From contig OZ316897.1 of NCBI GenBank assembly GCA_973895155.1, positions 1,364,001-1,428,000 of the forward strand: a stretch of DNA of 64,000 bases, given 5' to 3'. Positions 13,032 through 23,464 of this stretch are shown one piece after another. The notes under the pieces were generated by a model, which worked only from the letters and a program-made list of their open reading frames with translations, did not search any database and was not told the DNA's origin. Source of the DNA: Marsupella aquatica (lineage: Eukaryota > Marchantiophyta). Made by a program: the position numbers and the translations under genes. Every line of letters starts with the position of its first letter. Position 1 is the stretch's first letter.

Positions 13032-13297
13032 TGTTAAGTTTACGACGTTCATCCGGTGTACATACGCCACTTGCTGTTCCTTTGTCTGTTCCCCTTTCGC
13101 TTAGGTGTTATCTGGGGGGGCCTGTATATGTGTGATTACCGTTAGATCTAGGGCTAATCTTACTTACGGTCCGATTAGTATTCACTGATCTGGTGCGGTG
13201 CATTCTCTCGCCGACCACTCTCTTAAGGTCCAATTCACTGTTCATTCTGTATTCTTGCTGTGTAAATTATGGGAAGCTGCGCTCGTCAGTTTCTTCA
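13032..13297 (+). repeat. 5' LTR of the Copia element
   Basis: 266 bp, starts TGTTAAGTTTACGACG and ends GTCAGTTTCTTCA. It carries the promoter region of the element. Confidence 0.95.
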
Positions 13298-13358
13298 TGG
13301 TATCAGAGCACAGACTGCCAGAGCACGATCGTGGTGAGAATCTCCCAGCGTTACTCGC

Positions 13359-16300
13359 ATGCTGAGCAGAATGGCTGGCGGCCCACAGCGATCATCACAG
13401 AGCAGCGGCTCCCAAGCTGCCTCACTAGGTAGCAGCACACAGCAAGCATCGCCAAGCACTGGACCTCCTGCAGCTCAGAATGTCCACTACGAGTTTGACA
13501 AAGGCCTTGTCTATGTAGACAAGGACAAGCTCGATGGCAGTAAGAATTTCATCGGGTGGTCCTTCAAGGTGGAGCGACAATTCCGCAAGGATAAAGTGTG
13601 GTTCGAGCTGGTCAGTCCAGACCCCACAAAGCCAATGCAACTCACGCCAGAGCAAATCGAAGAAAAGAAGGAAAGAGCAATCTACATCTTCTCTCAGACG
13701 GTCAAGGATCACATCTTCCCTATCGTGAAGAAGTACATTGACGATCCAGCCAAGATATGGCTGCAGCTGAAATCGCGTTTTGAATCCGCGGCCATGGGTA
13801 AGCAGCTCATCCTCAGGGATAAACTGTCTAAGATGCACATGTCCGAAGGGAGTAGTGTTGAGGAATACATTCGTGAGATTGACAACTTGGTGATGCAGCT
13901 AGGTGACATCAATTTTGTTATAGAAGATAAGGAACTAATCCGCACCACTCTCAAAGGATTACCTGCGAGCTGGAAGCCATTTATCATGTCGTTTGGTACC
14001 TTGCTGCATCAGTTCCCGACACTGTCATTCTCAGACCTTATTGGTCACCTTGAGGCCGAAGAAATGCAACAGGCTTTACAGAGCAACGACACCGAAGAAG
14101 CACTGATGACTAGCTACAACACCCAGCGTGGTGGCCCTTTTCGTGGACGTGGCAGAGGCAGAAACAACTATCGTGGACGGGGACGAAGCGCACCTTCTTT
14201 AGCCAGGAAGACCGAAGCCTGCAATTTCTGTGGGCATATGGGTCACTGGGAAGGGGAATGCCTCAAGAAGATTGAGAGCCAAATCAAGGGCCTACAAATC
14301 AAGCATGCGGACATTAAGAAGGGCATGCACCATGCAAACGTGGCTGAGACGGTGGAACCTGAAGAATGTGAGTCTGACAGCGATCCCGACAGAAGCATCT
14401 TAGAAGTTAATCTCACATAATTCAAAGCTAGTCAAGATTGGCTAGTTGATTCAGGTGCTAGTACTCATGTAACTGGGAACAATAGTACTCTTAGTCATGT
14501 TGTTCCATACGCATCCACCTCCAATGTAACTACTGCCTCTGGTGCACGCATTCCAGTTGCTGGAAGAGGCAGCACTAAGTTCAATGGAAATAAAGTGGTC
14601 AAAAAGGTTTTGTACGTTCCTGGTATGACTCGCAATCTCTTGTCAGTTGGTCAGTTGGCTGATGAAGGCCACAATGTATTATTTAATTCCCGTCATTGCT
14701 ACGTGTTGGATAAAGAAGATCCTAATAAGATCTTTCTGAGGGCAACAAGGGATAGACACAATAGTCTATACCGACTAGACTCGTCTATCCAGGGCAATGC
14801 CAAGCTGTGCTCTGAAATACACATTTCATTAGTAGACAGCACGGACGAGCATGCCAGCAGTCCTCCATCCAACACACCTACGAGCAATGATGACAGTGAG
14901 ACACAAAGCGATGTGTCACCTCTTGAGCTATGGCACCGAAGGCTCAGTCACGTGAACTTCCGCAGAGTTTACAACATGTCTTCAAACGAGTTGGTTGAAG
15001 GTCTGCCCAAGCTGCCATTGGAGGATCATGTCTGTGATACATGCATCATGGGGAAACAACATCGAGAGCGCATACCCAAGAAATCTGCCAACAGGTCAAC
15101 CAAACCACTGCAATTGGTTCATACGGATCTCTGTGGCCCCTTCATTGTTTCATCTCTTTCTAAAGCAAAATATTTGCTTACATTCACGGATGATTTCTCT
15201 CGCTACACATGGGTGTATTTCCTGAAAGCCAAAAGTGAAGCCTTGTTAAAGTTCAAAGACTTTAAAGCTATGGTCGAAAATGAATTCGACAGCAAAATTC
15301 AATGTGTTCGATCAGATCGAGGAGGTGAATACTTGTCCAACGAATTCTGCCAATTTTGCGACAGACAAGGGATCAAGAGGCAACTCACAGCGGCTCGCAC
15401 ACCTCAGCAAAATGGAGTAGCAGAAAGGAAAAACCGAACACTGCTCGAAGCAGCACGCAGCGCCCACATTGCGAGTGGAGCTCCCATGTTCCTATGGGAT
15501 GAGCTCATTCAATCAGCCACGTATGTGCTCAACAGGTGTGACACTTCCTCTTTGACCTCCTCCACACCTTTCCAGCAATTATACAATGCCAAGCCTGACC
15601 TGTCTAGTCTAAGAATTATTGGATGCCTGGCGTACGTTCATGTTCCTAGTGAACTGAGACATAAACTGTCAGCAAAGTCCATTCGGACTGCATTGGTGGG
15701 ATATGACGAGAAATCGAAAGCATACAGATGCTATGATCCTATCAAAAGAAAAATCTACATCAGTCGTGATGTTGTGTTCAATGAGTTAAAGATGTTTGAC
15801 TTCAACATCAAACCATCTCAAGCCACTGCAGAATTACCATTGATTTCACCGGCTCAGTCCATTTATATCTCTCCTGCAACATAGGAACAAAATTCCTACT
15901 CTGCATCCGAACCTGCATCTCCTGACTCTGTGCCTGTAGATCCTAGTAATAGTACTGACTCCAACTTAGAGCCACTTGAGCCAGTTGATTCTTCTCTTGA
16001 AGTTGAGCCCGCACCAGCTGACTCTACCCCTACGAGCACATTACCATTGCCATCCCCAATTCGCAGGCAGTCATCTCGTGCAAGGGAACTCCCAGTTCGT
16101 CTACGCCAAGATTACGTGTTGGATTTTCGACCCAGCAACCCTGATGTCTGCCTAGTCGAGACTACCGACCCTGTGAATGAAAACATCTCATTCCAGCAAG
16201 CCCGTTTGGACCCTCAGTGGAATGCAGCTATGAAAGTAGAATTTGATTCTCTGATCGAAAATGAGACATGGGTCCTCACTGCACTCCCACCAGGAAAGAG

Positions 16301-17828
16301 GGCCATCTCTGCTAGGTGGCTGTACAGGGCAAAGCCAGAAGTAAACCCCACTCGCACTCGACTGAAAGCTCGCCTGGTGGCTCGTGGTATTGAACAGCGC
16401 TTTGGAGTTGATTTTGAGGACACTTTCGCACCGGTTGTCAAGTGGTCAACCATTAGACTGGTTATTGCACTCGCTGCAACTCTTGGCTGGTCCATCAGCC
16501 AAATGGATGTCATCACGGCTTTCTTGAATGGCAAGCTCAAGGAACTAATCTACATGGTGCAACCACCAGGATTTGAGGTCCCAGGATCCGAACACCTTGT
16601 GTGCCAGCTAAATCGATCCATCTATGGCTTAAAGCAGTCCCCGCGTGCATGGTATGAGGAAGTTGATCGGTTCCTTCGCTCAAAAGGGTGGACCCGGAGC
16701 ACTGCTGATCATAATTTGTACTTCATCAACTAAGGAGGGAAAATTGTTCTTCTACTTATTTTCGTTGATGACCTACTCATCACTGGCAATGACGATGCCA
16801 AAATTGATGAGGTCAAAGCACAACTCAGCCAACAGTACAAAATGAAGGATCTGGGCAAAGTCACCAGGTATTTGGGAATAGATTTTGTAGATGTGGCCGA
16901 TGGAATGTTCATCCATCAACGTGACTACTGCCAAAGCTTTCTGGAGGAATTTGAAATGCAAGACTGCAAAGGAGCAGCGACTCCTCTACCCGAAGGATTT
17001 GATGTATCGGCTGATACGCTATCACCTGACGTGGATGCCACTCACTACTGCAAGTTAGTTGGCAAGTTGATCTACTTAACTAACACCAGACCGGATTTGG
17101 CATATGCAGTGGGGATTCTCAGCAGATTTATGTCATCTCCACAACAAAAACACATGGATGCTGCAAGGCACGTCCTCAGATACATCAAATCCACCATTGA
17201 TTTCGGCTTACTCTTCCAGAGAACTGGAACTTTGTCTCTCTCGGGCTACACTGACTCAGACCATGCTGCTTGCAAAGACACTCGAAGATCCATTGGGGCC
17301 TATGTGTTCCAATTTGCTGGGGGCACTGTTACTTGGGCGAGCAAACGACAAGCAACGGTCTCACAGAGTACAACTGAGGCTGAGTACAGAGCCCTATCGG
17401 AAGGAGCTCGAGAAGCTGTCTTCCTTAGGCGTCTGCTCTCAGAGTTGAGCTTCATCCCAGAAATTCGGGTGGCATTGAATTGCCAAAATCAGGAGGTGAT
17501 TTCAAATCTGTCAGTGGCCAGTCAACCCACCTTGCAAGATGCTCATCTAAACCTACATTGCGACAACCAAGCCTCAATTAATTTGGCGAAGAACCCCATC
17601 TTCCATGCTCGGACCAAGCACATCGAACTCCAGCACCATTACATCAGGGAAAGAGTCCTGGAAGGAGAAGTGACGCTTAAGTACATTCCCACTGCAGAGC
17701 AACCTGCAGATATCCTTACAAAATCCCTTCCAAGATGGAAGTTTGAGAAACATCGTGAATTCCTTGGCATGAAGTCCCTGCGCGACATTCTACCTACCCT
17801 GGGTAACGCAGCTACTCGGGATGCGTAG
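13359..17828 (+). pseudogene. Copia gag-pol polyprotein with three in-frame stops
   Basis: One continuous frame from the ATG at 13359 to the TAG at 17826, interrupted only by TAA at 14418, TAG at 15882 and TAA at 16731. There are no frameshifts. Domains in order: UBN2-type gag with zinc knuckle CNFCGHMGHWEGEC (14220-14262); protease motif DWLVDSGASTHV just after the first stop; GAG-pre-integrase (LWHRRLSHVNF, CDTCIMGK); integrase core (HTDLCGPF, SDRGGEY, and the Glu in QQNGVAERKNR); reverse transcriptase (RWLYRAKPE, QMDVITAFLNG, and FVDD just after the third stop, where YVDD is usual); RNase H (YTDSDHAACKD, TEAEYRALSE). The first stop falls at the gag/protease border, the other two inside pol. 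Each could come from CAA or CAG by one C-to-T change. Confidence 0.9.
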
Positions 17829-18273
17829 CATCGTGATATACCTCTAAGCAGTATTCACATCTATATAGCTGACCACCAAAATTGCCTTGCCCCATGCTTC
17901 GAAATCGGTGCCCATGGACTGCGTGGTCCCCTGCTCGCTGCAACTTCTCCTGCAAGTATCGTTCTGCCTCGCTTCTCGACTTGAAGGACTTGTACACCTG
18001 ACCCTTATACCCCTTTACTTGTGGCTCACAGTCCTCCCAGGAATCATACAAGCCTGGAACATATCCCCGCACCACTGCATAGTACTTTCGCCTTGTGGTA
18101 TGGTCACTGAAGTAGCGGGATGTTGGCACAACTGGCTGTATCGTGTGCTGTGCACCCTGTACATCAGGCGCTCGGGTGACTTTCACCATTACCTGTTTGC
18201 CCTGCTCCCCTATCTGTGGCTCGTCCTCTCTCTCGCCCTGGTGCTCTTCTACCTCAGTCGCACTCACATTCAA
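17812..18273 (-). CDS. antisense ORF with RNase HI N-terminal hybrid-binding domain
   Basis: A 153-residue ORF on the strand opposite gag-pol, between the end of pol (17-bp overlap) and the 3' LTR. Residues about 63-111 (RKYYAVVRGYVPGLY, then SWEDCEPQVKGYKG and YKSFKSRSEAERYL) match the N-terminal RNA:DNA hybrid-binding domain of RNase HI, the fold also called viroplasmin-like. The N-terminal part is acidic; the C-terminal part has a CEYC pair. A TGA lies directly before the ATG, so the start is fixed unless spliced. The catalytic RNase H domain is absent. Extra antisense ORFs 3' of pol are known in some plant retrotransposons; this domain content is unusual to me. It may be a captured host exon or a cofactor for the element. 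Confidence 0.65.
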   Translation of the reverse strand: MNVSATEVEEHQGEREDEPQIGEQGKQVMVKVTRAPDVQGAQHTIQPVVPTSRYFSDHTTRRKYYAVVRGYVPGLYDSWEDCEPQVKGYKGQVYKSFKSRSEAERYLQEKLQRAGDHAVHGHRFRSMGQGNFGGQLYRCEYCLEVYHDATHPE

Positions 18274-18439
18274 CTTCCATTGTACATACTGGAATTTGAG
18301 TCTCGACCATATCTCCCAGCACCTTGAGTACCAACCTTATCGTACCCAACAACACCCAGAGCACTTGCAGGCCCACTCTGCTTACGTCCATTCTCCCCAC
18401 TTGCTCTGTGCATTTGATGGATTACCGGTCGGGAGGGGG

Positions 18440-18705
18440 TGTTAAGTTTACGACGTTCATCCGGTGTACATACGCCACTTGCTGTTCCTTTGTCTGTTCC
18501 CCCTTTGCTTAGGTGTTATCTGGGGGGGCCTGTATATGTGTGATTACCGTTAGATCTAGGGTTAATCTTACTTACGGTCCGATTAGTATTCACTGATCTG
18601 GTGCGGTGCATTCTCTCGCCGACCACTCTCTTAAGGTCCAATTCACTGTTCATTCTGTATTCTTGCTGTGTAAATTATGGGAAGCTGCGCTCGTCAGTTT
18701 CTTCA
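18440..18705 (+). repeat. 3' LTR of the Copia element
   Basis: 266 bp, same ends as the 5' LTR. By eye it differs at two bases in the CCCCTTT tract and one C/T in GATCTAGGG(C/T)TAA. Confidence 0.95.
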
Positions 18706-20090
18706 GACAGTCGGGAGTACCTGCGAAGTGGGCAAAGTTTGCTGATTCAAGCCTTTCGGTTTTGCCATGAGAAGAACTTCATTGCAGTTCTTTTAGAGTA
18801 CTGGAGTGGTATTTTCTAGTTGGTCTGATCGGTGATGTCATTCGGTTGATTATCGAATCAATCGGTTGAAAATAGAGCTTTTGTTCGAATTCAAATGTCT
18901 CGGTGATTGTCTCAAATCCTTGCTGATTCCTGCCTTTTGGTCTTGCCATGAGAAAAACTTCACTCCAGTACTTCAAGAGCACCCACACTGAAAGAATTCA
19001 AGCAGCTCGCATGATTTGGAGACGAAACGCAGAAGAAGCAAAGGTCGGCGTGCACCAGGGCAACGCGGTGACTACTACTGTATGTTAGGAGTTAAACGAG
19101 TTGCTTGAGCGGGGGATGCTCGTGAAGGCTTGAGCCTTCTTCTCGTTCAGTGTTCTCACACCTTTCAAAAGGTCATCATCGGCCATTGTTTTGTAGGACC
19201 CATTAAATTGCATCTTAGTCACTTGCCTAATTCTTAATGGACCACACTCTGTGGATAGGTATAAGATTCTTCTGCTGTCGGAAAACTGAAACGAAAACAT
19301 TGGATGAATCAGCAATGCGTGCAGCATACGCCCTACTAATCCCTGAATGAAAGGCTTGCCCCAGAAGACAGCCTACTAATCCCGGAATCCCCAGAAGACA
19401 GAAGCTCGCGACGAACGTGACTCCGTGTTGACTGTTGTCTGTTGTAGTACTTCAAAATAATCTGCGAGAAACAATTAATTTTTCTCATAATTATTAGTAC
19501 TGTACAGACTCTTCTGTTGGTCATGATGTTTGGTGGCGGTATTTTCTTGTTGATCTGATCGGTGATGTCATTCGTTTTGCAGGTGGTATCCGATCCCAGG
19601 CGACGTCTGATTCCGATATAGTGGCATCCGATCAATTCCTGGATCGAGTGCAAGGCGATGACGTGTGCGTCGTCTTTCCAAGGAGCAGAAGAAGTTGTGC
19701 TGACATCCGTCTGAAGGCCGTTGAATGGGGTATTCATGCAAGTGGAAGGAGCCTTTGAATTGGAGATCGGACAAGCAAAGGAGCCCTCCAGAGATCACAT
19801 TGAGCCTCCGAATCGGATCCGAATGGGAAATCGGTACTGAATGACGGGCCCCTGTAGCGATCACTCTCCAGTGCACTTGCCTTTGAATTGGAAGTGAACA
19901 TTTCAAATGGAGGTCGTACCTGTCAGGAAGGACTGATCGTTTAGATCATAAAATTCGTGAGTGAGCTTATAATCGAAGGCGTAGATTAGGACACAAAGAA
20001 CGATCTGAGTCTCTCAACTTTTTACAAGGACTCACAGAGGCAAATCTGGGCAAGGGACTACTGGAGCTACTGTAGTTACTTAGGTGCAGG
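18706..20090. other. repeat-rich intergenic stretch
   Basis: A segment near 18739 (GCTGATTCAAGCC..TTGCCATGAGAAGAA) recurs near 18925, and TTGATCTGATCGGTGATGTC near 19549 recurs near 18819. On the minus strand, 19284-19145 is bounded by a plausible acceptor (GTTTCAG) and donor (AAAG|GTGTGA) and reads openly (SRRILYLSTECGPLRIR), so it could be a lone exon of an unknown gene. Confidence 0.35.
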
Positions 20091-20126
20091 TCGTTATGAT
20101 GGCCGACATGGAGGCCCTAGGGTCAG

Positions 20127-20624
20127 ATGGGAGGGGCAGGCGAGGAGATCCAGGACGAGTCGCTGGGCTGGACCAGCGCCAGGACAGATGATCTCACGTG
20201 GCGTCTCAATTACAACAGATTCCTCCGTGAAAGAATGTCCGAAAACTCTCCAGACTCTTTTGCAAGCGAGCCTGCATAAATGCCTCATGGTGTTCGGTGC
20301 GTCCTGCCAATGCCTATGCACTCCGTGTTCATGATTTGCCAATTTGATAATTTTGTGTAAATAAAGTGTTGGGTTTGACAGAGAATACCTTCTTGCCGTT
20401 TCTGTTTCTGTTGAGTAGTTGATATATAGGTTGCTATATAGGTTTGCGAATCAATTTGAGATGATAGGTAATTTGCGATGAGCATGTAACAAGCTGATGT
20501 CGTGTGTTCTGCAGGATTTGACAATGGAGTTGCTAAATATTATCGGCACCAAGACGAAATGCTGGATACGTACAAAGAGATGGACGACATCACAGAGCAT
20601 GGATACCGGCCTACCACAACTATG
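20127..20624 (+). pseudogene. N-terminal exons of a metal tolerance protein (Mn-CDF type), truncated
   Basis: Exon A starts at the ATG at 20127 and includes TWRLNYNRFLRERMSENSPD, like the cytosolic N-terminus of plant MTP8-11 cation diffusion facilitators. It runs into a TAA near 20278 without a clear donor. Exon B (20515-20624, or to 20629) has acceptor TTCTGCAG and donor GTAAGG and reads KYYRHQDEMLDTYKEMDDI, the conserved Tyr-Tyr-x-x-Gln-x-x-Met-Leu stretch that precedes TM1 in these Golgi/vacuole manganese transporters. No membrane-domain exon follows; the repeat copy at 20850 begins instead. I infer a truncated gene or a captured fragment. The MTP assignment is from memory of the family. 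Confidence 0.5.
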
Positions 20625-20849
20625 GTAAGGTAAGCTAAGGTGCATGAAAGTGAAGAAATACGCGGAAGAAGTTCACAGAAATGAGTGTGGACCAAGTCGA
20701 GTAGTCTTTGAGCTCAGAAATTCCGGATTTCAACGCCAATAATTTTACTCACAGACGTAAAGTGTCGTGGAGTCGTCTGCACTATCAACAGATTGACACC
20801 GCCTTCCCATTAAGGTCAAATAAAGCTAGTCGGTCCTATATGAATGATA

Positions 20850-21683
20850 TGGATGAGAGTCATGATAAATCATAGAGTATTGGTTTATGTTGTGGCAAAC
20901 TTGGGTCGGAGCAGGCAACACCAATGGGGACTTGGGCCGGAGCAGGAGAAAACAAGTGAACGGTGCCAGAACATAAACTCGAAGTCGATGACACAAAGTT
21001 GATCAAGCCGGGGCATGTGACAATATGGTAGAGTTTTGGTTTATGTTCTGACAAACTCGGGCCGGAGCAAGCAGCAACATCGGGGACTTGGACGGGCAGT
21101 GTATGGGGTCCCAAGAAGATCGGGGAGCTTTAACGCGCGGTTGTGTAGGCCTGAGCTTTCATTGCAGAATTCAAGACATCACAGGAGACATTCAATGTGC
21201 TCCATTGAAAGACATTCAATGTGCTGCACAAAGACATTGCCAGAATTAAGAATTTTTGTGCTGCTATTGGAAGGGAAGTTTGACTTGAGGTACATTATGA
21301 GGAACCTTGTTTTACATTTGAAGAGTGACAATATTCAGAGGGTACTAAAGCAACACCCATCCACACATTTGACCTTGAGTCCCTATTCTTGATTGTAAAT
21401 GCATTGGTTTTATAATGTACCAATTAATGCACCGCAATTTGAAGGCATTGCCAAATCTACTTGTCAGCTCAGGATGAACAAACAGGAGGGAAAACAATGG
21501 AAAACTGAAAAGCCACATTTGAGATAACCAAAAATGGATAAAAAGTGGGATAGAAAAGGTAAAAAGAAAATAACCTTTGGATGTGTTGTGATTGATATAT
21601 ATGTTTTTGGTGAATTATTTTTATGAATTTTCTATTCAATTGACAAATTTTTGAAATACCCATGGGTAGAAAGAAACTCTTCA
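20850..21683. repeat. dispersed repeat, copy B (~834 bp)
   Basis: Direct-orientation partner of 5199-6023, with the same ends. It lies directly after the orphan metal-tolerance exon. Confidence 0.85.
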
Positions 21684-21847
21684 ATTACCATAACATTTAC
21701 CAACCAAGGCATTGTGAGAAACCCTTAAGGCCAGAGGAGTCACAAGAAAATGTAAAAAACCCTGGGTAGAAATACCAAGGAAATGTAGGAAACTCTTCAG
21801 CTACTTTGGACAGACAAACAGTTTACATGGGTTGTATGGACATAGTG

Positions 21848-22160
21848 TTGAACATAGACGACATTCACAATGGTAAGCTCATGACACACATTTAATGTGC
21901 AAGTAGTGGACAGGTTCACCTCATTGAGGTTACGTCCACAAAAACACACAAGAGAGTTTTATTGAACTCTAAACCCTTCAGTCATACGGAGTCTCCACAA
22001 TGTAAACTCACTTTATCTCTCAAGTGACTCCATAACAATGAACCATAGTTCCACTTATCCAAGCAAGCATTGTTTATGATATAGTGTGCAACTTTGTTAA
22101 CCTAATCACGTCTCTGACTATGATTAACCTAACTATAGTTACATGTTACAACCCTAGACC
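21848..22160. repeat. dispersed repeat shared with 31189-31510
   Basis: Both stretches start TGTTGA(A/G)CATAGACGACATTC and share GAGG(T/C)TACGTCCAC, ACACACAAGAG, and CTCCATAACAAT in the same order. They are clearly related but diverged. Class unknown. Confidence 0.6.
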
Positions 22161-22854
22161 TAAGACTAAATACCTAACGCATAGAAATACCATTCAAGGA
22201 AAAAAAAATTCATGAGACCAAACCATAAATAATATCCTCCTGTTGTCAATGGAGTTGAACATGTCATCAACTAAAACCCATTGCATTCAGAATCCTCCAT
22301 TTAATTTTTGTCCTCTCATCTCCATATCCAAGCCTACTCTAATCTGCAACTCTTCATTGTCGAACTGGAGTTCTCAAATTAATTTTTTAATGGCAAAACG
22401 TTGTTTGATGGAGCAACACAGACAGCACAAAGGATTGGTAGTATTTGGACATAATGCTCTTTATATTGTAGCCCCCATCCATTGTGTTAAGGGGTCTTGT
22501 GTTTGAATAAAGGCCCTCTTTGAATCCTTGGAGCATAATCACTAAATCTTCTCTCTAATTATATACAAAACACTCTTGCTAAAGTTGGAACACAACTTGC
22601 ATGGGCCAAAAGGGAAAACAAAAAGACACCCAAGGGACAATATTTGAATTGGAAGTCTGGTCTTACTCTTTGACTATGAGGTCCAGGCCTTGTTTTAGGG
22701 GGAAAACAGTACACTCCCCCTCAAGACAGGAAATTCTATACCATATATTCATGTATTGGTTGAAAACAAATTCATTTTGTAGTCCCCCTATCCCTTTAAT
22801 TTTTTAAGGGGAAATCTTTGATTAAGGGGAAATCTCTGGAAGCTCAGAGAGAGA

Positions 22855-23035
22855 TAATAGAAACCAGTTATAACATTTGAACCCAAGACCTAAGAGTCCC
22901 TACTCAAGTGAACTACCACACAACTATGGCTTTCACAAAGAGTGAGGTCCAAGTGAGGTCCGAGAAACCAGTTTCAACATTTGAACCCAAGACCCAAGAG
23001 TACCTACTCAAGTGAACCACCACCAAACCATTCCT
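22855..23035 (-). repeat. two tRNA-derived SINE-like segments in tandem
   Basis: On the minus strand each segment has an A-box-like TGGTAGTTCACTTGAG or TGGTGGTTCACTTGAG, followed about 30 bases on by a B-box-like GGGTTCAAATG. The two share most of their sequence and lie about 110 bp apart. This fits a tRNA-related SINE head or a degenerate tRNA relic. No poly(A) tail or target duplication was identified. Confidence 0.4.
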
Positions 23036-23464
23036 GTTTGGGCTCCATCCTTTTAATTTTAAGTCTAGTACATTTTAGCAATTAAAAATGATGGTCACAT
23101 GGACTGCTTTCTTGGCCCTCCCATTCCACCAAGACGGTTGGCCCTCATTTTTTGGGAAAACCGGAGATGGAATGGGTACACCCATAGCTTGCTGCTCAGA
23201 ACCTTGGGGAGATACTTTAGGCTGTCAGACTCAAATGCCACACTTCGCACCATAAATTTGGACTTGCTAGTTGGCATGCAAGAAGCGGACAATTTAAATG
23301 TATTGGAGTTAAATTGTAACGATAGTGGTTACCAATTGCATCTTATCTGTAACCCAAGTACATCCCGTTGCACAGATATGACTGAGGCAAGTGAAAACCA
23401 GTTAAAGCTATTCTTACAAAGAGGATAAGATGTCCAATTTTCTGAAACGTAAGACCCCACTCAC

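Larger units (their letters stand above)
13032..18705 (+). mobile_element. Ty1/Copia LTR retrotransposon, 5.67 kb
   Basis: It is bounded by two 266-bp LTRs (TG...CA), with a tRNA-Met-type primer site TGGTATCAGAGC at 13298-13309 and a purine tract GGGAGGGGG just before the 3' LTR. The flanks share the four bases GACA (13028-13031 and 18706-18709); a 5-bp duplication is usual for Copia, so one base may have changed. The LTRs differ at three positions by eye (about 1%), which means a recent insertion. Gag and pol lie in one frame in the usual order gag-protease-integrase-RT-RNase H. Confidence 0.95.

Noticed and set aside
15602-16733. Copia stops as programmed recoding sites
   Set aside because: Two of three fall inside enzyme domains where no readthrough is known; mutation is simpler. 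The stop at the gag/protease border is left as a weak possibility.
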